From Algorimicrobium echini (lineage in GTDB: Bacteria; Bacteroidota; Bacteroidia; Flavobacteriales; Flavobacteriaceae): a DNA stretch of 64,000 nucleotides. The notes under the pieces are model-generated. The model did not search any database. It saw only the letters and a program-made list of their open reading frames with translations, and was not told the origin of the DNA. Made by a program: the position numbers and the translations under genes. This document shows positions 53,240 through 62,044 of the stretch, piece after piece. Location: positions 218,335 through 282,334 of the forward strand of contig NZ_FOVN01000002.1 in assembly GCF_900115185.1 (NCBI RefSeq), given 5' to 3'. Position 1 is the stretch's first letter, and each line of letters opens with the position of its first letter.

Positions 53240-53659
53240 TTAATTCATAAATTTTGCTTTTAATTCTTTTGTAGGAATCATACAGGCATCTTTTTTACCA
53301 AACCACCTGTAGCGATTTTTCGCAATATAATCATAGACCCAGTTTCTAATAAATGCTGGAACAATGAAAAATATTATGAGCATATTTTGCGGAAATCCTA
53401 AATGCGATGCAATTTTTAAAGCTGCTGTTGATTTGTATGCGATTCCTTTCTTTGAAGAATACAACAAAATAGAATCCATTTTACTGACATCTATATGGTA
53501 CGCATTAATAATTTGTTTACCTATTTCACTTTGCAAAGGCGCGAAAACAAAAACATCATGCTTATCATGTTTTATTACATAATTAATGGCATTGTTGCAT
53601 AAGTTGCAAACACCATCAAAGAGAATTAATTGTTTATTATCTGGTAATTCGTGTGTCAT
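53240..53659 (-). CDS. DCC family thiol-disulfide oxidoreductase (DUF393)
   Basis: The 139-residue protein has the family motif LILFDGVCNLCNNAINYVI with Cys18 and Cys21 (CxxC), then FAPLQSEIGKQI, and a C-terminal part with IAKNRYRWFGKKDACMIPT. DUF393/DCC proteins are predicted thioredoxin-like oxidoreductases; their substrates are not known. One hydrophobic segment (about 91-107) could contact the membrane. A -7-like TATTTTTG (53664-53671) lies only a few bases upstream of the ATG. Confidence 0.9.
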   Translation of the reverse strand: MTHELPDNKQLILFDGVCNLCNNAINYVIKHDKHDVFVFAPLQSEIGKQIINAYHIDVSKMDSILLYSSKKGIAYKSTAALKIASHLGFPQNMLIIFFIVPAFIRNWVYDYIAKNRYRWFGKKDACMIPTKELKAKFMN

Positions 53660-53723
53660 ATTACAAAAATACGGAAGAATTAATTATCAGGGAATAAAAC
53701 ATTTACAGTAGCACATTAAATTC

Positions 53724-55895
53724 TTACTTTTTAATGGCTTCAACCAATTCTAACTGCTCCAAGCTTACATTTGTTGTAAACATACCATAATTAACAATGG
53801 CTTTATTTTTTTCAATACTATCAATACTTCCTACAGCTCGGCCGTCTTGCATTCTAACACGATCGCCAACTTTTAAAATAGGAGGTGGCGGAACAGGTTT
53901 ATTTTTCTCTTTTTCTTTAGCTATTTTTTTCTTTTTACGAATAACAGCAACGGTTTTTTCGGCTTCTTGTTTTACTTTTTCAACTTTAGCTTTTTCAGCT
54001 TTTTGTTTTTTAACGGTTGTTTTTTTACGCTTCGAATTTTCTATTTGAACCAGCTTAAACAACTCATTCATGAGTTCCCGTTTTTGTTTATTATTAAAGT
54101 ATTTTTCTGATAAGTCATCAATTTTCTGACCTAAATAAATAAGTCGCTGATTGCTATCATATAATTCTTGGTAGCTTTCTAGTTTTTTCTGAATTTTAAT
54201 ATTTATTTCTTCTAATTTTTCAGCTTCTGTCTGCTTTTTACGTTCGTTTTCTTTTAAGGATTGTTCCGTTTTTTCTAATTTGGAACGCTCTTTTTGAAGT
54301 TTTGCTATCGTTCTATCAAATCGCACTTTGCCTTTTTCAATTTTCTTTTTGGCACGGTTAATTAAACTATAGGGAATCCCGTTTTTTTGTGCGACTTCAA
54401 AAGTAAAAGAACTTCCGGCTTGCCCTAATGCCAACTTGTAAATAGGTTCTAATGTTTTTTCGTCAAACATCATATTGGCATTTTGCATATACGGTAATTC
54501 GTTGGCTAAAATTTTAAGATTGGAGTAGTGGGTTGTAATGATTCCGAAGGCTTCACGATGGTAAAATTCTTCCAAAAAGGTTTCGGCTAATGCACCTCCA
54601 AGTTCTGGATCTGACCCTGTTCCAAATTCATCAATAAGAAATAAGGTGTTTTTATTACATTTCTTCAAAAAATAGTTCATTTGCTTTAAGCGGTAACTGT
54701 AGGTGCTTAAATGATTTTCTATAGATTGATTATCACCTATATCTGTTATAATTCTATCGAATAAAAACACATGGCTGCGCTCATGAACCGGAATTAAAAA
54801 TCCAGATTGTAGCATAATTTGAAGTAAACCTACCGTTTTTAATGTAATACTTTTACCACCAGCATTCGGTCCAGAAATAACAATTATTCGGTTTTCCTGT
54901 GTTAATTTAATAGACTGCGGATAGGTTTTTTCGTTTTTTTTCTTATTGCTTAAATACAATAAAGGGTGTAACGCATCGCGTAAATAGAGTTCGCGATTAT
55001 CATTTATTTCAGGCAAAATAGCGTCCATGGATTTCGCATATTTTGCTTTGGCAGAAATAACATCCATTTCCGTTAAAAATGCTTGATACTGATTTAGTAG
55101 TCGTAAAAATGGCCGAATAAAATTGGTTAGCGATTTTAAAATTCGAATAACTTCTTCATTTTCTTCATATTCTAGATTGTTCAGTTCTCGGGTATATTGT
55201 AATGTGGTTTCAGGCTCGATATAAACAATACTCCCTGTTTTACTACCACCCATAATGGCACCTTTTACCTTTCGTCTGTACATGGCTTTAACAGCCAAAA
55301 CACGCCTATTATCTACCACAGTTTCTCTAATATCATCTAAATACTCTAATTGATGATAGGTGTGTAATGCCGATGAAAAGCTTTGATTAATTTTTCCTTT
55401 AATCTTATTTATCCCTTGTCTTAACTCTTCTAGAAGTGGTGTAGCGTGATCCTTTACATCACCAAATCGGTCTACAATACTATCAACTTCTTCAATTAAA
55501 ACTTTAGTTACTTCAATGTCTGAAGCATAGTCATATAAATTGTTATAATACTCTTGAAATTTTTTTAAGAATAAAATAATATCATTAGCCGTAATAGAAA
55601 TAGATACTATTTTTTTCAGACTGTGCGTTTCTAAATAGGTGTTTTCTATTTTTAATAGCTTTAATTCCTTGGTAATGGTTTCAAAGCCATGATTAGGAAT
55701 ACGATTTTCATTTAATAACGAAGCCAAATATTCATTGGTTAGTTGTAATGATTTTACAGCCGTTTCTTTGTCTCTTAAAGGGGAAATCTGTAAGGTTGCT
55801 TCATGTCCTAAAGCTGTTACACACAACTCACTTACTTGTTGTAAAATTGTTGAAAACTCAAGGTCTTGGAGCGTTTTTTTGTGGATATGTATCAT
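53724..55895 (-). CDS. mutS2: MutS2-type ATPase lacking the Smr nuclease domain
   Basis: The 723-residue protein has the MutS2 core/lever helices (about 1-300), Walker A GPNAGGKS (342-349), the signature GDNQSIENHLSTYS and Walker B FLIDEFGTGSDPE. A long Lys/Glu-rich coiled coil (about 500-650) and a small beta domain (KVGDRVRMQDGRAVGSI) end the protein. The LDLHG...HG-x-G-x-G motif of the C-terminal Smr endonuclease, present in most MutS2, is not found, and the protein is shorter than the usual 770-790. Full MutS2 acts on recombination intermediates or stalled ribosomes; here nicking is unlikely. Confidence 0.92.
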   Translation of the reverse strand: MIHIHKKTLQDLEFSTILQQVSELCVTALGHEATLQISPLRDKETAVKSLQLTNEYLASLLNENRIPNHGFETITKELKLLKIENTYLETHSLKKIVSISITANDIILFLKKFQEYYNNLYDYASDIEVTKVLIEEVDSIVDRFGDVKDHATPLLEELRQGINKIKGKINQSFSSALHTYHQLEYLDDIRETVVDNRRVLAVKAMYRRKVKGAIMGGSKTGSIVYIEPETTLQYTRELNNLEYEENEEVIRILKSLTNFIRPFLRLLNQYQAFLTEMDVISAKAKYAKSMDAILPEINDNRELYLRDALHPLLYLSNKKKNEKTYPQSIKLTQENRIIVISGPNAGGKSITLKTVGLLQIMLQSGFLIPVHERSHVFLFDRIITDIGDNQSIENHLSTYSYRLKQMNYFLKKCNKNTLFLIDEFGTGSDPELGGALAETFLEEFYHREAFGIITTHYSNLKILANELPYMQNANMMFDEKTLEPIYKLALGQAGSSFTFEVAQKNGIPYSLINRAKKKIEKGKVRFDRTIAKLQKERSKLEKTEQSLKENERKKQTEAEKLEEINIKIQKKLESYQELYDSNQRLIYLGQKIDDLSEKYFNNKQKRELMNELFKLVQIENSKRKKTTVKKQKAEKAKVEKVKQEAEKTVAVIRKKKKIAKEKEKNKPVPPPPILKVGDRVRMQDGRAVGSIDSIEKNKAIVNYGMFTTNVSLEQLELVEAIKK

Positions 55896-55935
55896 AAATT
55901 GTCCTTATGAAAAGGGATAACTTTTTTTAGATTAA

Positions 55936-55970
55936 CAAAAATACGTATTAAGTTTTAAAACTTATCCAAA
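55936..55970 (-). promoter_or_regulatory. Promoter of mutS2
   Basis: On the minus strand TTTG (complement of 55967-55970) and TATTTTTG (55936-55943) are 23 bases apart, slightly longer than usual, and 41 bases upstream of the ATG. Confidence 0.5.
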
Positions 55971-56001
55971 CATAAAAGTATAAGTTCACTCTATTATTAT
56001 G

Positions 56002-56009
56002 TAGATTTG
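56002..56009 (+). promoter_or_regulatory. -7 promoter element of the hydrolase lipoprotein gene
   Basis: TAGATTTG fits TAnnTTTG and lies 21 bases before the ATG. No good -33 TTG is visible. Confidence 0.45.
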
Positions 56010-56029
56010 AGGAATTACAAAATTAATTT

Positions 56030-56995
56030 ATGAAATTCTTAAAAAATTCATTGCTACTTACTTTAATTATTGTGTTTACATCTTGTAAACCAGATTATTT
56101 AAAATATACTGAACAACCAGATTATATTACACAACCAAATGAAAAACTTAAACCCTATTTTGAAGCCTATGATGCATCTTTAAAATTATGGGATATTCCA
56201 GTTGAAGAATTATATATTCCTACCAGTTTTGGTACCGCTCATGTAGTAGTAAGTGGTCCAACCAATGGAGAGCCTTTGGTTTTATTACACGGTATGAATG
56301 CAAGTTCCACTATGTGGTATCCTAATGCTAAAGCACTATCAAACGCACATAGGTTATTTGCAATCGATTTTATTTTAGAACCAGGAAAATCCTTTAAGAC
56401 AGGTACGTTTGATGATGTGGAGCAAATTGCTATTTGGTACAATGAAATTTTTGATAAACTCAAACTCAAAGAATTTACGCTTGTTGGTGCTTCAAGAGGT
56501 GGATGGATTTCTATGAAAATTGCCTTGCAAAATCAGGAACGTATTAAGAAAATGGTGTTGTTAAGTCCTGCACAAACATTTATTTGGATTAGGCCGAGTA
56601 CCGATTTATTAAAAAATATAATAGCTCTTTTTTCTTCTGAAGAAAAACAAATTGAACAGAGCTTAAAGTCTATGTCAAGCAATGTAGGTAATATTGATAA
56701 GACGTATTTAAATCAGTACTACAAATCGGAAGCCAATGATTCTATTAATAAATTTTTCTTTGATATGAAACCGTTTTCTAAACGAGATTTTCAGTCATTG
56801 AAAATGCCAGTTCTCGTTTTAATCGGCGATGATGATGTCATTAATAATAGCAAAACAATTCAGATGGCCAAAACATTAATTCCAAAGGGTCAAGGCGAAA
56901 TCATTGAAAAAGCTGGACATTTTTTAACAGTTGACCAAGCCGATATGGTAAACACAAAAATCATTGAATTTTTAAATACTGATAAAACACAATAA
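56030..56995 (+). CDS. Alpha/beta-hydrolase lipoprotein
   Basis: The 321-residue protein has a lipoprotein signal (MKFLKNSLLLTLIIVFTSC, Cys19). An alpha/beta-hydrolase domain follows: LVLLHGMNASSTMW (oxyanion hole), GASRGG with nucleophile Ser155, Asp in LIGDDDVINN and His in KAGHFLTVDQ. Alternating hydrophobic strands fit the fold. It should act on an unknown ester or amide in the envelope. It is divergent from mutS2 and converges on the YfcC transporter gene, 12 bases from its end. Confidence 0.88.
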   Translation: MKFLKNSLLLTLIIVFTSCKPDYLKYTEQPDYITQPNEKLKPYFEAYDASLKLWDIPVEELYIPTSFGTAHVVVSGPTNGEPLVLLHGMNASSTMWYPNAKALSNAHRLFAIDFILEPGKSFKTGTFDDVEQIAIWYNEIFDKLKLKEFTLVGASRGGWISMKIALQNQERIKKMVLLSPAQTFIWIRPSTDLLKNIIALFSSEEKQIEQSLKSMSSNVGNIDKTYLNQYYKSEANDSINKFFFDMKPFSKRDFQSLKMPVLVLIGDDDVINNSKTIQMAKTLIPKGQGEIIEKAGHFLTVDQADMVNTKIIEFLNTDKTQ

Positions 56996-57007
56996 CTTTT
57001 TTTAAGA

Positions 57008-58501
57008 TTATAGGTACACTTGAAGTGTAATAATAATCATAGTAAAAATAGTTAATATTAGTAAAAGTGGTAATACAAATTTTAGCCATTTGTTATAACC
57101 AACTTTTACAATAGCTAGAGATGCTAGAATTAATCCAGTAGGATTTATAAAAGCAAATAAACCCATACCATATTGGTAACAGTTAACAATAATTTCACGA
57201 CCAAAACCAACCGTATCAGCCAACGGAGACATAATAGGCATAGTTAAAACAGCCATTCCAGAAGAACTAGGAATGAAAAATGAAAGGCCACTATAAATAA
57301 ATAACATAGCGTTTGCAAATACGCCCTTATTCATACCTTCGGTTGCTGTACTTGCATGATAAAGCATGGTGTCGCTAATTAAACCATCATTCATTAATAC
57401 AGATACACCACGCGCAATTCCAATAATTAAAGCTACGCCAAGTAAGTCTGATGCGCCTTTAACAAAGGTTTCTACAAAAACAGTTTCTTGAATTTTTCCA
57501 ATAATGCCTATTAAAATAGCACCAACAAAGAAAACGGTTGTCATTTCTACAAACCACCATTCTAATTGAGATACACCATAAATCATAACTATAAAACAAA
57601 GTGTAAATACTATAAGTGTTAAACGAAGCCTTGTGGTTAGTTTTGTTATATTATCAGTTTTAGTTCCGAAATGGGATTCAATTTCTTCTTTTTGACTATA
57701 AATAATGGATTTAGTAGGATCCTTTTTTACCTTATTTGCATATCTTAAAATGTAGACAATACAAATTATAACACCTATAATTAATGTTATTACCCGACCA
57801 GTTAATCCAGTTGTCCAGTTAATTCCAGCTGCATCAGACGCTATTATGGTACTAAATGGATTAACAGTTGAAAACATAGTTCCAATAGATGACCCTAAAT
57901 AGATAGTAGCTAGTGGCACCATTGCATCATATTTTGCAGCTAAAAACATGGGAATTAAAATAGGATAGAAGGCTATGGTTTCTTCGGCTAAACCAAATGT
58001 GGTTCCTCCCAAAGCAATAAGGGTTGTTACTAATATTATTAAAATATATTCATGACCTTTAAGTGCCACTGCCAACCAGGATATTCCAGCATCGAAAGCG
58101 CCAGTATAATTCATAATCCCAATTAATCCACCAATTATTAATACAAGAAAAATTATATCAGAGGCTTCTATTATTCCTTTTATGGGTGATTGAAAAAATG
58201 CTACTAAACTTTGTGGTTTAGCTTCAACAACCTGATAGGTATTAGGAATAGAAATGGGCTTCCAAATATCACCTTCGGTAAATTTTTCTATAGGAATATT
58301 TATATTTAATGTTTTTAGAGTTTCTTGTGTAGCTGGTAGCGTTTCTGTTATTTCTAAATGGGTTTTAGTAAAGCTATTACCTGCTTTATTATAAGTGAGT
58401 GTATCGTACTTTCCTGCGGGAATAATCCAGGTAAGTAAAGCTACTAAACCAGCAATTATAAGTAAAATTGTTTGTGCTGTTGGAAATTTTAAATTTTTCA
58501 A
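57008..58501 (-). CDS. YfcC family transporter
   Basis: The 497-residue inner-membrane protein has about 12 helices. The N-terminus FPTAQTILLIIAGLVALLTW and WIIPAGKYDT is typical of the YfcC/arginine-ornithine-antiporter-like (DcuC-type) group. GGTTFGLAEETIAFYPILIPMF and GSSIGTMFSTVNPFSTIIAS are family signature loops, and SGLSFFIPSSSGMAVLTMPI is a third. Substrates suggested for relatives are basic amino acids or peptides; it is not resolved here. The start is TTG at 58499-58501, with no in-frame ATG close by. It is divergent from ung. Confidence 0.88.
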   Translation of the reverse strand: MKNLKFPTAQTILLIIAGLVALLTWIIPAGKYDTLTYNKAGNSFTKTHLEITETLPATQETLKTLNINIPIEKFTEGDIWKPISIPNTYQVVEAKPQSLVAFFQSPIKGIIEASDIIFLVLIIGGLIGIMNYTGAFDAGISWLAVALKGHEYILIILVTTLIALGGTTFGLAEETIAFYPILIPMFLAAKYDAMVPLATIYLGSSIGTMFSTVNPFSTIIASDAAGINWTTGLTGRVITLIIGVIICIVYILRYANKVKKDPTKSIIYSQKEEIESHFGTKTDNITKLTTRLRLTLIVFTLCFIVMIYGVSQLEWWFVEMTTVFFVGAILIGIIGKIQETVFVETFVKGASDLLGVALIIGIARGVSVLMNDGLISDTMLYHASTATEGMNKGVFANAMLFIYSGLSFFIPSSSGMAVLTMPIMSPLADTVGFGREIIVNCYQYGMGLFAFINPTGLILASLAIVKVGYNKWLKFVLPLLLILTIFTMIIITLQVYL

Positions 58502-58517
58502 GAGATAATGTTTTATG

Positions 58518-58544
58518 GCACTAAAGATAGTATTAATTTAGTGC
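58518..58544. promoter_or_regulatory. Operator-like inverted repeat between the yfcC-type gene and ung
   Basis: GCACTAAA and TTTAGTGC form perfect 8-bp arms separated by 11 bases. They overlap a near-consensus minus-strand -7 element (TATCTTTA) just upstream of the transporter start. This looks like a dimeric repressor or activator site; the protein is unknown. Confidence 0.5.
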
Positions 58545-58566
58545 TGACATAAAAAAATAATAAAAT

Positions 58567-59232
58567 ATGGAGGTGAATATTCACGAAAGCTGGAAACCTT
58601 ATTTACAAAATGAATTTAAAAAAGATTACTTTAAGTTATTAGTAGAATTTGTAAAAGATGAGTATAAAAATAACACCTGTTACCCGCCAGCTTCAGAAAT
58701 ATTTAAGGCTTTTAATATGTGCCCATTCCAAGAAATTAAAGTCGTAATTATTGGCCAAGACCCTTATCATGGTTTCGGTCAAGCAAATGGATTATGTTTT
58801 AGCGTTCATGATGGAATTGCCCATCCACCCTCATTAAAAAATATTTTTAAAGAACTAGAATCCGATATTTTTAAGCCATATCCCGTAAGTGGAAATTTGG
58901 AGGAATGGGCAAAACAAGGTGTATTACTTTTAAATGCAACTTTAACCGTTAGAGCGCATGAAGCAGGCAGTCATCAAAACAAAGGATGGGAGCTGTTTAC
59001 GGATTCAATTATTAAGACTATTAGTGATAAACAAAATGATGTAGTTTTTTTACTTTGGGGTGGTTTTGCTAAAAAGAAATCTAAATTAATTGATACCAAA
59101 AAACACACCATTTTAATGAGTGGACATCCATCGCCATTAAGCGCCAATAGAGGGTATTGGTTTGGAAATAAACACTTTAGTAAAACCAATCTGGTTTTAA
59201 AAAACAAAGGGCTTTCTCCAATAAAATGGTAA
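58567..59232 (+). CDS. ung: Uracil-DNA glycosylase
   Basis: Ung removes uracil from DNA in base excision repair. The 221-residue length is normal. The water-activating motif GQDPYHG (63-69, Asp65 and His68) is present. The uracil-specific segment GLCFSV, LLLNATLTVRAHEAGSHQNKGW and the DNA-intercalating motif SGHPSPLSANRG (His187) are all intact. The ATG at 58567 is the only sensible start. It converges with the minus-strand hypothetical gene, end to end. Confidence 0.97.
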   Translation: MEVNIHESWKPYLQNEFKKDYFKLLVEFVKDEYKNNTCYPPASEIFKAFNMCPFQEIKVVIIGQDPYHGFGQANGLCFSVHDGIAHPPSLKNIFKELESDIFKPYPVSGNLEEWAKQGVLLLNATLTVRAHEAGSHQNKGWELFTDSIIKTISDKQNDVVFLLWGGFAKKKSKLIDTKKHTILMSGHPSPLSANRGYWFGNKHFSKTNLVLKNKGLSPIKW

Positions 59233-59829
59233 TTAGTTTACGGTAAAATAATAACGTCCATCATCTCCAGAATTCATAATTTTTGAATATATAGTAATTC
59301 CTTGATTTCTGGAGTAACTCGTGGAAATCTGGATTATTTCAGCAACTTCAGTGTTGTAATTTAATGAGCCCGACAGATAATAAGTACCAGGTTCAAGGAG
59401 TTTTATGCCAAATTTATTTCTGAATACAGAACTATCTAAATCACAACGGACAATTAAACTTTGATAATCAATAAATGTTTCACCATCTATAGTTTCTAAA
59501 GCATTTTCATTTAATTCAATTAAAGCATATGTTCCATAAGCTGTTTCCTTGTATAGGTTTATATAATAATAGTAGAAGCTATCCGGTGAATCTGAAACAA
59601 AATCTGTCAGATAAACAATACTAGCATTAGTAGAAACTTGCTCATTTTCTAACACAGTAGATATATAAATCGTATCATCCACTTGAAAGTTAGTGCTATT
59701 ATTTTCTATTTGGATAATCGTATCATTTTTAATAATGGTGTTATTAAAAACATAGTCATCCTCACCTGGACAACAAATTGAAGCACAAAGGGATATGCCA
59801 ATTAATATAGTGAAAGATGCAAACTTCAT
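59233..59829 (-). CDS. Secreted lipoprotein-like hypothetical protein
   Basis: The 198-residue protein begins MKFASFTILIGISLCASICCPGEDD, a signal with two adjacent cysteines (about 19-20) that could be a lipobox. The rest is beta-rich, with FQVDDTIYISTVLENEQVS and FGIKLLEPGTYYLSG, patterns of immunoglobulin-like folds. I chose ATG 59829 instead of 59853, which would add a non-signal leader. The family is not recognised. It is 63 bases downstream of a tiny lipoprotein gene on the same strand. Confidence 0.72.
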   Translation of the reverse strand: MKFASFTILIGISLCASICCPGEDDYVFNNTIIKNDTIIQIENNSTNFQVDDTIYISTVLENEQVSTNASIVYLTDFVSDSPDSFYYYYINLYKETAYGTYALIELNENALETIDGETFIDYQSLIVRCDLDSSVFRNKFGIKLLEPGTYYLSGSLNYNTEVAEIIQISTSYSRNQGITIYSKIMNSGDDGRYYFTVN

Positions 59830-59892
59830 AGTTTTGTTTATGAATAGATGCATACTTAAGCAAAAGGTTGCGTAAAAGAAGTAAACTTATTA

Positions 59893-60078
59893 TTAACTAC
59901 CTGTAGGTGCTAATTGGTTAGATTCAGAAGTAACAACCATATTTTTGGTAACAACGAATGTTGGTCTGTTTTCAATTTTTTGGGATGCACGCTTTGGAGT
60001 TTTGTTACAACTAAAGATTAGTAATAAAAAATTAACTGCAACCAAAAAAGAGAGTAAAATAGTAATCGTTAATAGCAT
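59893..60078 (-). CDS. Tiny lipoprotein or single-span membrane protein
   Basis: The 61-residue frame has a long hydrophobic helix (ILLSFLVAVNFLLLIFSC) with Cys24 as a candidate lipidated residue. A basic stretch (NKTPKRASQK) and a tail ending NQLAPTGS follow. The composition and signal are convincing for a real short gene. An antisense frame of the same length on the plus strand lacks such features. Function unknown. Confidence 0.55.
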   Translation of the reverse strand: MLLTITILLSFLVAVNFLLLIFSCNKTPKRASQKIENRPTFVVTKNMVVTSESNQLAPTGS

Positions 60079-60290
60079 AAGCGATGAATTTAGTTTAACT
60101 CAAGGGTCAAATATAAAGCAATTAACTTAAAAATTAAAGAATTTTTAACATTTATCGATGTAAGGTTCATTTTTAAAGACGTGATTACTAGGTAATTTGT
60201 TTTTGTTTTTCACGAATTTGTTAAAATAATACGTCATAAAAATAGTAATCCTATATCGTTTTAACATTAATAATGAGATTAGGTGGATTA

Positions 60291-60315
60291 AAAAAAAGCG
60301 ACTTATACAGACGCT
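60291..60315 (-). terminator. Terminator of the dioxygenase-phosphorylase operon
   Basis: On the minus strand AAGCG pairs with CGCTT around an 11-base loop and runs into TTTTTT. It lies just past the stop of the last gene of the operon. The sequence is a weak relative of the GCGACC-type hairpins of the 33-36 kb region. Confidence 0.65.
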
Positions 60316-60317
60316 TC

Positions 60318-61175
60318 TTACCCTAAATTATGCACCAATGCATCATAAGGAACTATATTAGGAATAATATCCAATGCTAATAGCTGCTCTTGGATTTTGT
60401 GGATTGTTACTTGGCTCATATTATTTTGAGACCATTCGGTTAGGGATAACCATTCCTGAACGTCTTCTAATTTTTGATCATAACGCGCTGCAATGACTTT
60501 GTCGATATCAGGAATTGTTTTGAAGTTTTTTGTGGAATTATTAATAATATTCAAAATGGTTTGTAATTCATTTGAGCGATTTTCAATAAAATCATTACTA
60601 ACTGCAATTACAAAACAGGGCCAAGGCGTAGGGCAGTTTCCAAGACGTCTAAAAATACCCTTATCTACTATGGGTTTTGTCATGAATTTTTCCCACATAA
60701 AATAATCTGCAGAACCATTTGTAAGCGCATTTACTGCGCCATCTAAATTTTTAACAACTTCAAATTGTAAATCTTTAGATAAATTCCAGTTATTGTTTTG
60801 TGCGTTAATATAAGCCATTAAATGAGATCCAGAACCATAGCGACTAATAGCTGCTTTTGTTTCTTTTAAATCATTTATGGATTGGTAAGGTGAATCTGCT
60901 CCAACATGAATTCCCCAAATTAAAGGTGTTTCCACATAGGTTTGAACAATTTTAGAAGGATTTCCTTCAATAATATCTTTAATAATACCTTCGGTGAGTA
61001 TGACAGCAATATCAATGTCACCTTTTCTTAATGCTTTACTCATTGCACCACTACCACCAGGATAATCATGCCAACGTAAATTGATATTTTCTTGTTTGTA
61101 CTCCCCATTTTTTAGGGTTAAATACCATGCTAAATTAAAATGCTCTGGAACACCACCTATTTTTACTGTATTCAT
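60318..61175 (-). CDS. Cytoplasmic periplasmic-binding-protein-like protein, NMT1/THI5-type
   Basis: The 285-residue protein has the type II binding-protein fold (VKIGGVPEHFNLAWYLTLKNG opening; DYPGGSGAMSKALRKGDIDIAVILTEG; LNGADYFMWE-like SADYFMWEKF) but no signal peptide at all. It cannot be a normal transporter-binding lipoprotein. Signal-less NMT1/THI5-like proteins of this kind occur in bacteria and yeast with unclear ligands. It overlaps the nucleoside phosphorylase gene by 4 bases and is last in the operon, so a linked role in nucleoside, base or thiamine-precursor handling is possible but unproven. Confidence 0.82.
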   Translation of the reverse strand: MNTVKIGGVPEHFNLAWYLTLKNGEYKQENINLRWHDYPGGSGAMSKALRKGDIDIAVILTEGIIKDIIEGNPSKIVQTYVETPLIWGIHVGADSPYQSINDLKETKAAISRYGSGSHLMAYINAQNNNWNLSKDLQFEVVKNLDGAVNALTNGSADYFMWEKFMTKPIVDKGIFRRLGNCPTPWPCFVIAVSNDFIENRSNELQTILNIINNSTKNFKTIPDIDKVIAARYDQKLEDVQEWLSLTEWSQNNMSQVTIHKIQEQLLALDIIPNIVPYDALVHNLG

Positions 61176-62044
61176 AATGAAGTCATTTTATCTAAAGTGT
61201 AGGTTATTAAGTTTTCAACTACTTTTTTAGAGTCTTGACTAAAGGTACCATTCGCTCTATTAGCTATTATGGCATTCAATGATAAGGCTTGATGCCCTAA
61301 TAACTTTGATAATCCATAAATAGCAGATGTTTCCATTTCCAAATTAGTGATACGATGATTTTGATAGGCAAATGAATCCATTTTGGTGTTCAAATCTACA
61401 TCTTTAATGGGTAGGCGTAAAACACGCCCTTGTGGGCCATAAAACCCAACAGCAGTTGCCGTAATACCAGCATAAGTTTTAGAGGAAGAAAAATGTTTTT
61501 CTAAAGATTCACTATTTGCAATTAAAATAGGTTTTGCTTTATTAGCATCCCATTTTGTATGTTTAATAAAGGCTGTTTCAACATCGGGATTTGTAAATTT
61601 CTCTATCTGATAAAAATGAAGCAGTCCATTCAAATCTAACCCATGGGAGCTAATTAAAAAGCTATCAACTGGAATGTCACTTTGTAAAGATCCAGATGTC
61701 CCAACCCGAACAATATTTAAAGATGTTAAATTCTGTTTTGGTTGTCTTGTTTCTAAATCTATATTTACTAAAGCATCCAGTTCATTCATTACAATGTCTA
61801 TATTGTCAGGGCCAATTCCAGTAGATATGACGGTTAAACGTTTATTTTTATAAGTACCGGTTTGTGTTTTAAACTCGCGCTTTTGCGTTGTAAATTCTAT
61901 TGAATCGAAATGTTTCGTAATTTTTTCAACACGATCCTGATCACCAACAAATATGATTGTTTTAGATATGTTTTCTGGTTTTAAGTTTAGATGATATACA
62001 CTACCATCTGGATTCAATATCAATTCAGATTCTTTTATTGGCAT
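61172..62044 (-). CDS. Nucleoside phosphorylase family protein
   Basis: The 290-residue protein has the NP-I phosphorylase layout: IIFVGDQDRVEKI (phosphate site), VISTGIGPDNIDIVMNEL and NIVRVGTSGSLQ (ribose/phosphate region), and ITNLEMETSAIYGLSKLLGH, the uridine-phosphorylase-like Glu-Met-Glu motif. It should cleave a nucleoside with phosphate; base specificity is not resolved, but uridine-type is the closest. Its first 10 bases overlap the end of the DUF1835 gene and its stop overlaps the binding-protein gene. Confidence 0.88.
   Translation of the reverse strand: MPIKESELILNPDGSVYHLNLKPENISKTIIFVGDQDRVEKITKHFDSIEFTTQKREFKTQTGTYKNKRLTVISTGIGPDNIDIVMNELDALVNIDLETRQPKQNLTSLNIVRVGTSGSLQSDIPVDSFLISSHGLDLNGLLHFYQIEKFTNPDVETAFIKHTKWDANKAKPILIANSESLEKHFSSSKTYAGITATAVGFYGPQGRVLRLPIKDVDLNTKMDSFAYQNHRITNLEMETSAIYGLSKLLGHQALSLNAIIANRANGTFSQDSKKVVENLITYTLDKMTSL

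Noticed and set aside
59945-60130. Plus-strand 61-codon frame opposite the tiny lipoprotein gene
   Set aside because: It lacks a signal or membrane pattern, while the minus-strand frame has a convincing hydrophobic helix and Cys.
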